In this document: piece by piece, positions 36,631 through 46,943 of the stretch
Numbering within the stretch: the stretch's first letter is position 1
Layout: every line of letters starts with the position of its first letter
Assembly: GCA_016711285.1 (NCBI GenBank)
Contig: JADJTG010000010.1
Coordinates: forward strand, 227,747-291,746
Direction of reading: 5' to 3'
Source of the DNA: Sphingobacteriales bacterium
GTDB taxonomy: Bacteria > Bacteroidota > Bacteroidia > Chitinophagales > UBA2359
Length of the DNA stretch: 64,000 bases
Translations under genes and position numbers: made by a program
The notes under the pieces: model-generated
Told to the model about the DNA's origin: nothing
What the model saw: the letters and a program-made list of their open reading frames with translations, nothing else
Database searches by the model: none

Positions 36631-39600
36631 ATGACGAATTTTCAAGACCTGCTGCTGCGCTACCGCCAAGACCCGCGCACCCTCCGCATCACCGAAAACC
36701 TAACCGCCGCCGACCAACCGCTTTTTTTGAGTGGTATGGTGGGGTCGCAGGCTGCTTTGGTAGCTGCCGCCGTTTTTTGCAAGTACCCCGCCACCATGTT
36801 TTTATTCTCGAAGACAAAGAAACTGCCGCCTATTTTTACAACGACCTCAGCAGCATACTTCCCAACAAAGAAATTTTATTTTTTGCCGACAGCTTCAAAA
36901 AATCAGGCTATTTTGACGAAGTGAACAAAAGCAATGTGCTGCTGCGTGCCGAAAGTCTGAGCAAGTTTCTTAACAGCAATCTGAGCGGCGAGCTGTTGGT
37001 TACCTACCCCGAAGCCTTATTTGAAAAAGTGGTAAATCCTGCCACCTTACGCCAAAATACACTGCATTTCAAAACAGGTGAATTGTTTGACCGCGAGTTT
37101 ATTTTGGATATGCTCCACGATTTGGGTTTTGAAGCCGCCGATTTTGTTTTTGAACCCGGGCAATTTTCTTTGCGCGGCGGCATTGTGGACATCTACTCTT
37201 TCGGCAATGAACTTCCCTATCGTATCGAACTTTTTGATGATACCATAGAAAGTATCCGCATTTTTGACCCCGCTTCGCAATTATCCGACCGAAAAATCAC
37301 GCAGGCTACCATTGTTCCCAACGTACAAACGCAATTTGACGGTGGCGAAAAAGCATCTTTTTTAGATATTTTGCCGCCACGCACCGCCGTTTGGATAAAA
37401 GATATAGAAGCATTTTTTCACGCCGTTCCGGAATGGGAGCAAAAAGCCCGCGCTAGTTTTTCGACACTTTCTGCTACGCCAGCCGCCGAAGATTATCCGA
37501 TTTTAAAAGAGGCACCGGAGCAGGTTTTTATTAATTTAGAAACACTCAACAGCGGTTTGTTGCGACATTCGCTGATAGAATTTGGGCAAAAGCAGCAGCT
37601 TACAAGTGGTATTGCAGTGCCGTATCACGGTATGCCACAGGCAGCTTTCAACAAAAATTTTGACCTGCTCATCAAAGATTTGAAATTGCACCGCAGCAGT
37701 GGCAAAGATAATTTTATCTTTACCGACAATGTGCGGCAGGTGCAGCGTTTGCAGCAGATTTTTAGCGATTTGGGCGAGCCTGAATTATTTCAGCCCGCAA
37801 TGCTGCCACTGCACGAGGGTTTTGTGGACTACGACCTGCAAGTGGTATGCTACACCGACCATCAGATTTTTGACCGCTATCATAAATATCAGCTCAAAAA
37901 AGGTTTTTCTTCGCAAAATGCCCTCACCCTGAACCTGCTGCGCGAATTGCAAAGCGGCGATTTTGTGGTGCATATTGACCATGGTATCGGGCGGTATTCG
38001 GGCTTGCAGAAAATAGAAGTAAACGGCAAATATCAGGAAGCCGTGCGCCTTATTTACCGCGATAACGATATTTTGTATGTAGGTATCAACTCTTTGCACA
38101 AAATATCTAAATATGTGGGCAAAGACGGCAAAGAGCCGAGCATCAACAAAATCGGCAGCGATGCTTGGGCGGCGGTAAAGCGCAAAACCAAACGGCAGAT
38201 TAAAGAAATTGCTTTTGATTTGATACAACTGTATGCCAAACGCAAAAGCAGCAAAGGAACGGCTTTTGCGGCTGATACCTACCTGCAAGCCGAGTTGGAG
38301 GCTTCTTTTATGTACGAAGATACGCCCGACCAAGAACAAGCCACCATTGATGTAAAACGAGACATGGAAGCCGCTTATCCGATGGATAGGCTGATATGCG
38401 GTGATGTGGGTTTTGGGAAAACGGAGATTGCGGTGCGTGCCACCGCCAAAGCCATAGCTGATGGCAAACAAGTGGCTATTTTAGTACCCACCACCATTTT
38501 GGCAATGCAACATTTTAAAACGTTCAGCGAGCGTTTTAAAAATTTTCCGGTAAAAATAGACTTTATCAACCGTTTTAAAACCACCAAAGAAAAAAAACAA
38601 ACATTGGAAAAACTCTCAACAGGCGAATTAGATGTCGTAATCGGCACGCACGGTTTGTTGGGTAAAGATGTAAAATTCAAAGATATAGGATTATTGATTA
38701 TTGATGAAGAGCAAAAATTCGGGGTGGCAGCAAAAGAAAAACTGCGCAATTTTAAAGTAAATTTAGATACGCTGACGCTGACGGCAACGCCCATTCCGCG
38801 CACTTTGCAATTTTCGCTGATGAGTGCCCGCGACCTTTCTACCATCAGCACACCACCGCCCAACCGACAGCCCGTTGTTACGGAATTGATGACTTTTTTA
38901 CCCGAAAAAATCCGCGATTCCATCTATTTTGAATACGACCGAGGCGGGCAGGTATTCTTTTTGCACAATCGTGTGAGTGATATTGCAGAAGTGGCAAATA
39001 TGATAAAAAAATATTGCCCTGATGTAGAAGTGGGCGTGGCGCACGGGCAAATGAGCAACGATGATTTGGAAGACCACATGGTGAAATTTGAAAACCGCTA
39101 CTACGATGTGCTGGTATGTACGAATATTGTAGAAACGGGTTTGGATATTCCGAATGCCAACACCATCATTATCAACAATGCCCAGAATTTTGGTCTCAGC
39201 GACCTCCACCAACTGCGCGGGCGCGTGGGCAGAAGCAACAGAAAAGCCTTTTGCTACCTGATTACACCGCCCTTGTTTACGCTTTCTGACGACTCGCGCA
39301 AGCGGCTACGCACTATTGAGCAATTTTCGGATTTGGGCAGCGGCTTCCAGATTGCGATGAAAGATTTGGATATTCGCGGGGCAGGTAATCTGTTGGGGGC
39401 GGAGCAAAGCGGATTTATCAACGACATCGGCTACGAAACTTATATGAAAATCCTCGACGAAGCCCTGCGCGAACTCAAGGAAACCGAATTTGCCGAGGTG
39501 TTCAAAGAAGAACTCGCCGCCAACCCGTTTTTTGTACGAGATTGCCAAATAGACAGCGACTTTGAAATGCTTATTCCCGATGAATATGTGCGCAGTGTGC

Positions 39601-40007
39601 CGGAGCGTTTGGCTCTTTATACGCGCTTGGACAATACCAAAACCGACAAAGATTTGGATAAATTCGCTGCTGACTTGCAAGACCGCTTTGGCAAATTGCC
39701 GCCGCAAGTACACGAATTATTCAATGCAGTACGCCTGCGCTGGGTGGCCACTCGTCTGGGGTTTGAACAGTTGCTGCTCAAAGGCGGAAAAATGCGCTGC
39801 TATTTTCTCAACAATCAAAATTCCGCTTATTTCTCATCGGATACTTTTGGCAAAGTGCTGGAGTTTGTAAAGCACAACTCGCATATTGCCACCCTAAAAC
39901 AAAGCAACAACAGTTTAATTTTAATTTTTGAGGGTGTAAAAAACATGCGTCATTCCCGCGAGTTTTTAGAGGCAATGGAGCAGTTCGGCAACGAAGCGAC
40001 AGAGTAA
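36631..40007 (+). pseudogene. mfd: Transcription-repair coupling factor Mfd, single frameshift near the 5' end
   Basis: The start at 36631 encodes the normal N-terminus, but the frame shifts at the four-C run 36786-36789; after it the family sequence continues in another frame to 40007. Adding one C restores 'KYPRHHVFILEDKE' and a 1125-residue protein, the usual length. Domains: UvrB-like N-terminal module, RNA-polymerase interaction domain around 'GDFVVHIDHGIGRYSG', translocase with Walker A 'GDVGFGKTEIAVRA', 'IIDEEQKFGV' (DEEQ) and 'LTATPIPRTLQ', 'LHQLRGRVGRS', and a C-terminal TRCF domain. Mfd displaces stalled RNA polymerase and recruits UvrA. Because the rest is intact, an error in the run is the simplest explanation. 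Confidence 0.9.
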
Positions 40008-40558
40008 GAATTATAAAACAACAACCTTTTTGTTTATACTAAAATAATTTATTTATTGCGTATTTTTGTCACCTATATGCTAAGGCTCATTCTTCTTCGG
40101 TTTGGGAAATAAAACGGGGGGGGGGGGGGGGGGGGGGGGGGGGTGGGGGGGGGGGGTTTGGTGGGGGGGGGGGGTGGTGTGGGGGGGGTTGGGGGGTGTG
40201 GGCGGGTGGGTTGGGTAGGGGTGTTTGTTTCAAAACCGTACACTGTGCGCTTTTTTAACAACCTTTGCTGTTCGCGATACAAAGACTTAAATCAGTGTGT
40301 TTTTATGCTAGTAGCCAAAAACCGCCCTGGGGGGAAAAAAAAGTGGGCGTTTACGTCGGTGAAAAAATCCCCGTTATAAATAAGATAAGGATAAAATATT
40401 TCATAAATTAGGATAATTTTTTTGTCTTTTTTGTTCTAATTAATTAGAAATTATTTATTTAAAATAAAATAATGGAAATAAAATAAATATATACATTCGT
40501 GATTAAATAAAAACCTTTTAAAGGATGTTTTTTTTTTTTTTATCAAAATCTAAATTTT
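40008..40558. other. Intergenic region with near-pure G/T tract
   Basis: A TATTTTTG box (40061-40068) is followed by an ATG at 40077 opening an 11-codon frame, then by 25 uninterrupted Gs from 40116 and a G/T-only stretch to about 40202. Flanking sequence to 40380 is ordinary but encodes nothing recognised. The composition is unlike the rest of the window and may be a sequencing or assembly artefact, possibly replacing lost sequence. Confidence 0.75.
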
Positions 40559-41557
40559 TTAACCACCCACCAATTTTTTGCGCAGCAGATATTCAGCAAT
40601 CTGAACGGCATTGGTAGCAGCACCTTTGCGCAGGTTGTCGGCTACTATCCACATATTGAGGGTTTTGGCTTGGCTGTCGTCGCGGCGCAAACGCCCCACA
40701 AACACTTCGTTTTTATCCTTTGCCAAAATAGTCATCGTATATTTGAGGGTGGCGGGGTCGTCCAACAATATTACTCCTTTAGTTTTTTGGAGTATCTGCC
40801 GTACCATATCCAAACTAAACTCGCGGCGGAAAGTGGCATTTACGCTTTCGGAATGCCCGCCGATTACCGGCACACGAACGGCGGTTGCCGTGATGCCAAT
40901 GCTGTCATCTCCGAGTATTTTGCGTGTTTCATTCACCAATTTCATCTCCTCTTTCGTGTATCCGTTATCTGCAAATACATCGCATTGCGGAATACAGTTC
41001 AAATCAATTTGATAATGATAAGCACGATCAATTTTAGGATTTCCTTCGCGCTCATCAAATAATTGTTGCACTGCTTTTTTGCCAGTACCTGTAACCGATT
41101 GATAGGTAGAAACCACCAATCGTTTGAGGTGATATTTTTTGTGCAGCGGATACAAAGCCATTACCATTTGAATGGTAGAACAGTTGGGGTTAGCGATAAT
41201 TTTGTCATCTGCCGTGAGCAAGGCGGCATTGATTTCGGGTACGATGAGTCTTTTGTCGGGGTGCATACGCCACGCCGAAGAATTATCAATGACCGTAGTG
41301 CCAATGGCGGCAAAGCGCGGAGCCAACTCCAACGAAGTGCTGCCGCCCGCCGAAAAAATAGCAATATCGGGGCGTGCTGCCAGTGCTGCTTCTACCGAAC
41401 GCACCGTATATTCGCGTTTCTTAAAAATAACGCGCTGTCCTACCGACTTTTCCGAAGCTACAGGAATAATTTCTTTCACGGGAAATTTTCGCTCTTCTAA
41501 TACCTGCAACATAATGCGCCCTACCAAACCGGTAGCACCTACAACTGCAACTTTCAT
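40559..41557 (-). CDS. asd: Aspartate-semialdehyde dehydrogenase
   Basis: 332 residues. The NADP loop is 'VAVVGATGLVGRIMLQVLEER' shaped at the N-terminus, 'SAGGSTSLELAPRFA' lies near residue 70, the catalytic Cys is in 'IIANPNCSTIQM' near 127, and 'VSTYQSVTGTGKKAV' follows. The substrate-binding 'VRVPVIGGHSESVNATF' is near 228. It reduces aspartyl phosphate to aspartate semialdehyde on the way to lysine, diaminopimelate, threonine and methionine. The gene is monocistronic here. The downstream gap is the odd G-rich region. Confidence 0.95.
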   Translation of the reverse strand: MKVAVVGATGLVGRIMLQVLEERKFPVKEIIPVASEKSVGQRVIFKKREYTVRSVEAALAARPDIAIFSAGGSTSLELAPRFAAIGTTVIDNSSAWRMHPDKRLIVPEINAALLTADDKIIANPNCSTIQMVMALYPLHKKYHLKRLVVSTYQSVTGTGKKAVQQLFDEREGNPKIDRAYHYQIDLNCIPQCDVFADNGYTKEEMKLVNETRKILGDDSIGITATAVRVPVIGGHSESVNATFRREFSLDMVRQILQKTKGVILLDDPATLKYTMTILAKDKNEVFVGRLRRDDSQAKTLNMWIVADNLRKGAATNAVQIAEYLLRKKLVGG

Positions 41558-41687
41558 AATTTTTTGAGTTAAAAAAACAAGATTTGGAATGAATGATGAA
41601 AAAAAACAGCAAGTCCGATATTTAATAACAAAAAACCGAACCTGCTGCTATATAATTTATTTTATTATAATATAAACGTATGATTAA

Positions 41688-42437
41688 TTATTGTACTTTA
41701 AATTTCTTGCTGTCATTGATGGTAATATTGCCATATTTATCAATAGCTGCCACCAAAATGGTATAATTACCCACCAATATGGGAGCTTCAATATTTTTAC
41801 TCAAGGAATAAGAATTTACGTCTCCTGCATCCAATACATAATTATCTACGATACTACTATTATCATTTCTGATAAATTGCACTACTACTTTATGGACACC
41901 TGTGTTATCAGTAATTGTGCCAAATACACTGATAGTATTGCCGGGTCCAACAGTAACATTATCTGTGGGCGGTTGCGTAAGAACGATATTAGGCATTGCC
42001 GTATCGGCAGTATTTGTAACAAGCAAATCAAAAATTTTGGTAGCAGCCGTTTTGCCTGAAGCATCAGTGGCACCTATCGTTACAGTATATACACCTGCCG
42101 TTATATTGGCGGGTATTTGCAAAGTTTCATTGCCTTGAAACTCTGTAATAGTAGCCGTTACATTGTGTGTTTTGGAATAGGAATATACCTCTAAAGGAGC
42201 TAAAGAACTATCGGAAGCATAAGTAATCTTTATACTAACGGTAGCTACATCTACATCATCATTAACGGTATATTGCAAAGATTGAGTTGTACCGGTACTG
42301 ACAGCCAAAGCATTATCCGTCAATGGCGTATTTACAGTAATAGTAGGTGCTGTCACATCTTCCGTTTCCTCGGTACAAGAGGCAAAAAATAATCCGAAAA
42401 CAATGAAAAATGTGCACAGTTTTTGTAAGTTGTTCAT
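41688..42437 (-). CDS. DUF4625-like immunoglobulin-fold lipoprotein
   Basis: 249 residues from the ATG at 42437, which gives a lipoprotein signal with lipobox 'LFFASC'; the in-frame ATG at 42479 would precede it with 14 extra residues. The mature part shows two repeated beta-sandwich domains, each opening with 'P.I....P..DN' and containing Thr/Val-rich strands, ending 'NYTILVAAIDKYGNITINDSKKFKV'. This matches the DUF4625 type of Bacteroidota lipoproteins. A surface structural or adhesion role is possible; none is shown. It is divergent from the OmpA gene. Confidence 0.7.
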   Translation of the reverse strand: MNNLQKLCTFFIVFGLFFASCTEETEDVTAPTITVNTPLTDNALAVSTGTTQSLQYTVNDDVDVATVSIKITYASDSSLAPLEVYSYSKTHNVTATITEFQGNETLQIPANITAGVYTVTIGATDASGKTAATKIFDLLVTNTADTAMPNIVLTQPPTDNVTVGPGNTISVFGTITDNTGVHKVVVQFIRNDNSSIVDNYVLDAGDVNSYSLSKNIEAPILVGNYTILVAAIDKYGNITINDSKKFKVQ

Positions 42438-42500
42438 AATTACAGAAATAAATGTGTTTTGGTGGATTAAAATATTCAATAATTTAGGTAAAAATCTAAC

Positions 42501-42508
42501 TATATTTG
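42501..42508 (+). promoter_or_regulatory. Promoter -7 box for OmpA-family gene
   Basis: TATATTTG about 120 bases upstream of the ATG at 42628, leaving a leader of roughly 115 bases. Confidence 0.55.
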
Positions 42509-42627
42509 TGGCGAAATTATAAATCTTTCGTCACATTCAAGCCATATAACTGTATTTTGGTATAAAAAGTTACAAAAGACTCTAATTTTAAAAACAAAGA
42601 ACATCTGAAAATTTAATTTTATCATCA

Positions 42628-43575
42628 ATGACTCAAAACAGAACTCCCTGGTGTACATGGGCACTGGCAGGTTGGATGATTTTTGCCACCTTTTGGTATG
42701 TGTGCAAAATCTTGAATTTATGTCCCTTTAATTTTGGCGGCAACTCCGCCCCTATTGCCACCACAGCACCCGCCGCCGAAACCACCAACACCGCCGTCGC
42801 AGCGACTCCTGCTTCTTACGACCTCACCATTCAGGACGACACCCTGCGTGTATCCTCCGCCGACAATCTCTACTTCCGCCGCTCCGGAGCCAATCCCTCC
42901 ATTCCGGCAAGCGTAAACGGCATCTATCGCCGCGTAGTGGATTATTTGAACGGCAGCAAAAGAGGTATCACTCTCACCGGCGTATATAGCAAAGATGAAA
43001 CCAACACGACCACTTTTCCAAATCTGGGAATCGCTCGCGCTGAAGGCGTAAAAGGTCGCCTGATAACGCTCGGATTAAGCCCCGACCGCATCAAAACCGA
43101 AGGGCGCGAAGTGGATAATCTCAACTTCAATGACGAACGTTTAATGGGTGGTATTGTATATGGTTTTCACGATTATATCGGCACTGCCGCCGCCGCCAAC
43201 GATGCGGAGCGTTTGAAAACCGCCGAGCAAGCCCTCAATATCGGACCTAAATATTTATATTTTGAAACCGGCGAAAATAACCTCGCTTTTGATGCAGAAA
43301 CTGAACAGTACATGCAATATTTGTCGTACTATCTGTCGCAAAAACCCAATGAAACCGCCAAAGTTACCGGACATACCGACAATGTAGGTGTGGCAGCTGC
43401 CAACCTCAAATTAGGTCAGGAACGCGCCGATTTCGTAAAAGCTTATATGAGTACGTTGGGAATTCCTGCCGAAAAAATTACGGCTACTTCCAAAGGAATT
43501 ACACAACCTATTGCTCCCAACGATACGCCGGAAGGCAGACAAAAAAATCGCCGCGTAGAAATTAATATCAAATAA
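42628..43575 (+). CDS. OmpA-family peptidoglycan-binding protein
   Basis: 315 residues. One hydrophobic segment at residues 10-35 serves as signal or anchor, followed by an Ala/Thr/Pro-rich linker. A first OmpA-like half domain at about 65-165 ('YLNGSKRGITLTGVYSKDE', 'GIARAEGVKGRL') looks degenerate; the second at about 205-315 is complete with 'YFETGENNLAFDAE', 'VTGHTDNVGVAAANLKLGQERADFVKAYM' and 'GKGITQPIAPNDTPEGRQKNRRVEINIK'-type ending, including the Asp and Arg that bind diaminopimelate. It should link a membrane to peptidoglycan. The next gene follows after 58 bases and the two are probably one operon. Confidence 0.85.
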   Translation: MTQNRTPWCTWALAGWMIFATFWYVCKILNLCPFNFGGNSAPIATTAPAAETTNTAVAATPASYDLTIQDDTLRVSSADNLYFRRSGANPSIPASVNGIYRRVVDYLNGSKRGITLTGVYSKDETNTTTFPNLGIARAEGVKGRLITLGLSPDRIKTEGREVDNLNFNDERLMGGIVYGFHDYIGTAAAANDAERLKTAEQALNIGPKYLYFETGENNLAFDAETEQYMQYLSYYLSQKPNETAKVTGHTDNVGVAAANLKLGQERADFVKAYMSTLGIPAEKITATSKGITQPIAPNDTPEGRQKNRRVEINIK

Positions 43576-43633
43576 TATTTGTCAGTTTTTTCAAAAAATT
43601 TAAATACAAACAAAAAATTATACCATTTATTAT

Positions 43634-44917
43634 ATGCTTTTATCTTCATCTTTATTCATTTTATTGGCAATGGCAGTAGCTGCCTTTTTGGGCTGGTGTA
43701 TCGGTAGAAGAACTACCGTAAATGAAGTAGCTGCTACCGGAAGCACAGGTACTACTACCGCCAAAGTGGTTGCCGCCGCCGCCGCCGACCACACCAAATA
43801 TGTATCTATGTACGAAAGCAAAGTACACGAATACGAAAGCCTTCAAAAAAAATACAATGACCTGAATTTAAAATATAAAAACGCCGCCGAAGGCAACCAG
43901 AAAACAGGTGAAATCAGCAGCGAACTCGAAGATGCAAAATCTAAAATGGTGCAATTGCGGGCTTCTTTTGAGCAAAAAGAACGCGAATGGAATCAACAAC
44001 AAAACCGCTATGCACAGGTAGAGAAAGAACTCGACACTGCCAAAAGCTACAAAGTACAATATGAAGATGCTTTGCGCCAAATGCAGGATTTAGACCGCAA
44101 CAATGCACGCTTCCGCTCCGAAATAGAACGCCTCAATGCCGCTATCTCCGACCAACCCAATGCCGTGGTAGCTGCCGCTCCGGTTATTACGCATACCGTG
44201 GTGCAATCGTTAGACGAAGAAGTGCAAGCCCACAACCAGCGTTTGATGGCAGATTTGAATAAATTACAACAGGAATTCTTGCGTTTGAGCAGCGATTATA
44301 AAAACCTCAACGACAACTACGATACCATCAAAAAATCAAAAGTAGAAGCTGCCGCACAAATAGATACCCTGAATACCGAAGTGCGCAATTTGAAAAATGA
44401 GCTCACCCGCTCCAAAGCTGCAGGTACTGCTACCATCGACAGTGGTTTGATGAATCAAATTGAAGAGTGGAAGAAAAAATACGATACCCTTGCCCTTGCA
44501 CACCAGTCGTGTGGAGCAGAAATCGCACGCCTCCAACAAGAAAAACAAACAGCATTAGCCGCCGCCGCTACACCTGTGGTTGTCGCCGCCGCTCCTCAAC
44601 AGGAAAATTCTAAAGATGATGATGAGCAAGCTGCTTTGGAACGTGTACGCCAACGCGCCGCAAATATCAATTTTGAGCGTTTGGGCGTGTATGCAGGCGA
44701 CGACCGCGACGACCTCAAAATTATCAAAGGTATCGGTCCTTTTATCGAAAGAAAACTGAACGCTTTAGGTATCTACAAATTTGTGCAAATAGCGCGTTTC
44801 ACCTCTGAAGATGAAGATATGGTCAATGAAGCGATTGAGTTTTTCCAAGGACGCATTCGCCGCGACAATTGGGCTGCACAAGCAGTAGATTTAGCAAAAG
44901 AAAAAGGTGATTTATAA
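43634..44917 (+). CDS. Membrane-anchored coiled-coil protein with C-terminal helix-hairpin-helix domain
   Basis: 427 residues. A membrane helix at residues 5-22 is followed by an Ala/Thr-rich linker and by extended coiled coil from about 55 to 330 (heptad-like Lys/Glu/Leu/Gln sequence). The last 70 residues, with 'DDLKIIKGIGPFIERKLNALGIYKFVQIARF', form a helix-hairpin-helix of the kind annotated as flap-endonuclease-like (H3TH), which in other proteins contacts DNA or acts as a protein-interaction module. No nuclease active site is visible. Its pairing with the peptidoglycan-binding OmpA protein suggests an envelope-spanning scaffold. This is inference. Confidence 0.7.
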   Translation: MLLSSSLFILLAMAVAAFLGWCIGRRTTVNEVAATGSTGTTTAKVVAAAAADHTKYVSMYESKVHEYESLQKKYNDLNLKYKNAAEGNQKTGEISSELEDAKSKMVQLRASFEQKEREWNQQQNRYAQVEKELDTAKSYKVQYEDALRQMQDLDRNNARFRSEIERLNAAISDQPNAVVAAAPVITHTVVQSLDEEVQAHNQRLMADLNKLQQEFLRLSSDYKNLNDNYDTIKKSKVEAAAQIDTLNTEVRNLKNELTRSKAAGTATIDSGLMNQIEEWKKKYDTLALAHQSCGAEIARLQQEKQTALAAAATPVVVAAAPQQENSKDDDEQAALERVRQRAANINFERLGVYAGDDRDDLKIIKGIGPFIERKLNALGIYKFVQIARFTSEDEDMVNEAIEFFQGRIRRDNWAAQAVDLAKEKGDL

Positions 44918-44951
44918 AAAAGATAATACGTTTTTTTTGAAATTATAAGAA

Positions 44952-44991
44952 AACAAAAGCAATGAGGTGTCCGCACTTCGTTGCTTTTGTT
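44952..44991 (+). terminator. Rho-independent terminator
   Basis: Stem of AACAAAAGCAA (44952-44962) with its complement (44981-44991), extended by an imperfect GC-containing inner stem, after the coiled-coil gene. Confidence 0.75.
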
Positions 44992-44998
44992 ATTTTTG
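44991..44998 (+). promoter_or_regulatory. Promoter -7 box for glycosyltransferase gene
   Basis: TATTTTTG 17 bases before the ATG at 45016, touching the 3' arm of the preceding terminator. Confidence 0.5.
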
Positions 44999-45015
44999 TG
45001 GCAGCGGAATAAAAA

Positions 45016-46185
45016 ATGAATATCGGAATTGATGCAAAACGTTTGTTTTTCAACAGCAGCGGCTTGGGTAATTACAGCCGCCGTTTTTGCAATGCCTTAG
45101 CCTCTCAACTTTCTCCACACGATACACACTTTATTCTATATAGTCCCAAAAAAATCCCCCCTTCTCATCATTTTTTAAAAGAAATTTATTTCAATAATTA
45201 CAGTATCGCCACACCGTACTCGCCGCTGATGCGCAGTTTCGGCGGCGCACTGTGGCGATCGTGGGGTATGCGACAACAATGGAAACACGACCAAATCCAA
45301 ATATATTACGGCTTGAGCAATGAACTCCCCTTCGGCGAACCACAAACCGACATTCGCGAAGTGGCAATCATCCACGACCTCATTTTTTTGCGTTTTCCGC
45401 ATTTGTATCCACGCGGCGATGTGTTTTTTTATCGCCACAAAACACAATTTGCCTGCCGCCGTGCCCACGCCCTCATCGCGGCGAGCGAACAAACGCGCCG
45501 CGATATTTTAACTTTTTATCCCGATACTCCGCCCGAAAAAATTACTGTCATTCCGCCGGCTTGCGATGCTGCTTTTTATGACACCGACAACAACGCTTCT
45601 GTCCCTGCTTCAACTGCTGCTGCTTTGCCGCCGCGCTTTGTGTTGAGTGTGGGAGCTGTTACGCCGCGCAAAAATACAGCGCAAAGTGTGGAAGCCTTTG
45701 CCCACATTGCCGATACTTTCGGCGATCTGCACCTGCTTTTGGTAGGAAAAGCAGTGGGTATGGGTGTGCCGTATCAAGAGAAAATTAAAGCCTATATCAA
45801 AAGCCGCCATCTGCAACAGCGTGTGCATTGGTTGCCGACGGTGGATAATGCTACTTTGCCGTTTTTGTATCGACAGGCGGTGGCGGTGCTGTATCCTTCG
45901 CAAACGGAGGGTTTCGGAATGCCCATCGTGGAAGCCCTGGCAAGCGGCACTGCCGTTATTACCACAGCAGGCGGTTGTTTTGAGGAAGCAGGCGGCGAAG
46001 CGGCAGTATATGTACAAAATCCCAACGATGCCCGCGAAATTGCCGCCGCACTGGAGCAGTTGCTTTCTACAGCGCAATTACGGCAACAACACATTATAAA
46101 AGGCAAACCCCACGCACAATTATTTACACCCGAAAATATCGCTCGGCGCATTGGTGCATTTCATCAGGCTTTTGTCAATGGATAA
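45016..46185 (+). CDS. GT4-family glycosyltransferase
   Basis: 389 residues in GT-B form. The N-terminus 'IGIDAKRLFFNSSGLGNYSRRFCNAL' contains the acceptor-side Gly-rich loop, 'FVLSVGAVTPRKNTAQSVEAF' near residue 212 begins the donor domain, and 'YPSQTEGFGMPIVEALASGTAVI' near 295 is the E-x7-E nucleotide-sugar motif, followed by a Gly-rich 'TAGGCFEEAGGEAAVYV' segment. It should transfer a sugar, often mannose in this family, from a nucleotide donor in the cytoplasm. No other glycan gene is next to it; the glycan block at 9.6-15.4 kb is 30 kb away. Confidence 0.88.
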   Translation: MNIGIDAKRLFFNSSGLGNYSRRFCNALASQLSPHDTHFILYSPKKIPPSHHFLKEIYFNNYSIATPYSPLMRSFGGALWRSWGMRQQWKHDQIQIYYGLSNELPFGEPQTDIREVAIIHDLIFLRFPHLYPRGDVFFYRHKTQFACRRAHALIAASEQTRRDILTFYPDTPPEKITVIPPACDAAFYDTDNNASVPASTAAALPPRFVLSVGAVTPRKNTAQSVEAFAHIADTFGDLHLLLVGKAVGMGVPYQEKIKAYIKSRHLQQRVHWLPTVDNATLPFLYRQAVAVLYPSQTEGFGMPIVEALASGTAVITTAGGCFEEAGGEAAVYVQNPNDAREIAAALEQLLSTAQLRQQHIIKGKPHAQLFTPENIARRIGAFHQAFVNG

Positions 46186-46449
46186 AAAATAATGAGAACT
46201 GCGTATTAATATTATTGACAAGACAGTACTGTATTCTGATGGATAAAAGCCGAATAGCTATCTGCCTTTTTAGTTAATTTATGGCATAAGCCAATTGTAT
46301 TTTCAATAATTCTCAATAAAGAATGGCCGTGCTGTCAATTATTTTTTATTCTATTTGTTTAGCATTATTACTTTTAAAACGTATAAATTTTATAAAAAAA
46401 CAGTACTTTTTGCTATCTTTACAGCACTAAGTAACATTTTATTTTTTTT

Positions 46450-46857
46450 ATGACTTCCGAAATTGTATATCAGGGCGAATTGCGTACACAGGCTACACAT
46501 GTGCAGTCGGGGCAGCAACTGATTACCGATGCGCCTTTGGATAATCAGGGAAAGGGAGCGGCTTTTTCGCCCACTGATTTGGTGGCAACGGCTTTAGGCT
46601 CGTGCATGCTCACTATCATGGGCATTTTTCAGCGCAACCACGATTTGCCTTCCATAGTTGGCACGCGCGTAGAAATTACCAAAATTATGGCTTCGGAGCC
46701 GCGCCGCATTGCGGGGGTACAAGTGCATTTTTATATGCCGCCCCATCATTTCAATACCAAAGACCGCCAAAGGCTCGAAAATGCCGCGCGTACCTGTCCG
46801 GTGGCATACAGCCTGCACCCCGATATAGCTCAAGATGTGGTATTTCATTGGCAGTAG
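46450..46857 (+). CDS. OsmC family protein
   Basis: 135 residues, the length of the short OsmC/Ohr type. Conserved elements are 'FSPTDLVATALGSCMLTIMGI' near residue 45 with the first redox Cys and 'ENAARTCPVAYSLHPDI' near 110 with the second. Family members use the Cys pair to reduce organic hydroperoxides. The upstream region has a TATCTTTA box close to the promoter consensus. The gene converges on the small lipoprotein gene, with a shared hairpin between them. Confidence 0.88.
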   Translation: MTSEIVYQGELRTQATHVQSGQQLITDAPLDNQGKGAAFSPTDLVATALGSCMLTIMGIFQRNHDLPSIVGTRVEITKIMASEPRRIAGVQVHFYMPPHHFNTKDRQRLENAARTCPVAYSLHPDIAQDVVFHWQ

Positions 46858-46867
46858 AAAAACAAAA

Positions 46868-46906
46868 AAAAGTCCTGAAAGAAAAATATTCTCTTTCAAG
46901 ACTTTT
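46868..46906. terminator. Bidirectional terminator between convergent genes
   Basis: 15-bp near-perfect stem (46868-46882 with 46892-46906, one mismatch) with A- and T-rich ends, between OsmC and the small lipoprotein gene. Confidence 0.75.
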
Positions 46907-46943
46907 GCGATAGCTCTTTTTTTCTTTTTATTGCATATCCGAA

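Noticed and set aside
40077..40112. 11-codon peptide after the orphan promoter at 40061
   Set aside because: Too short to support, and next to a probable sequencing artefact.
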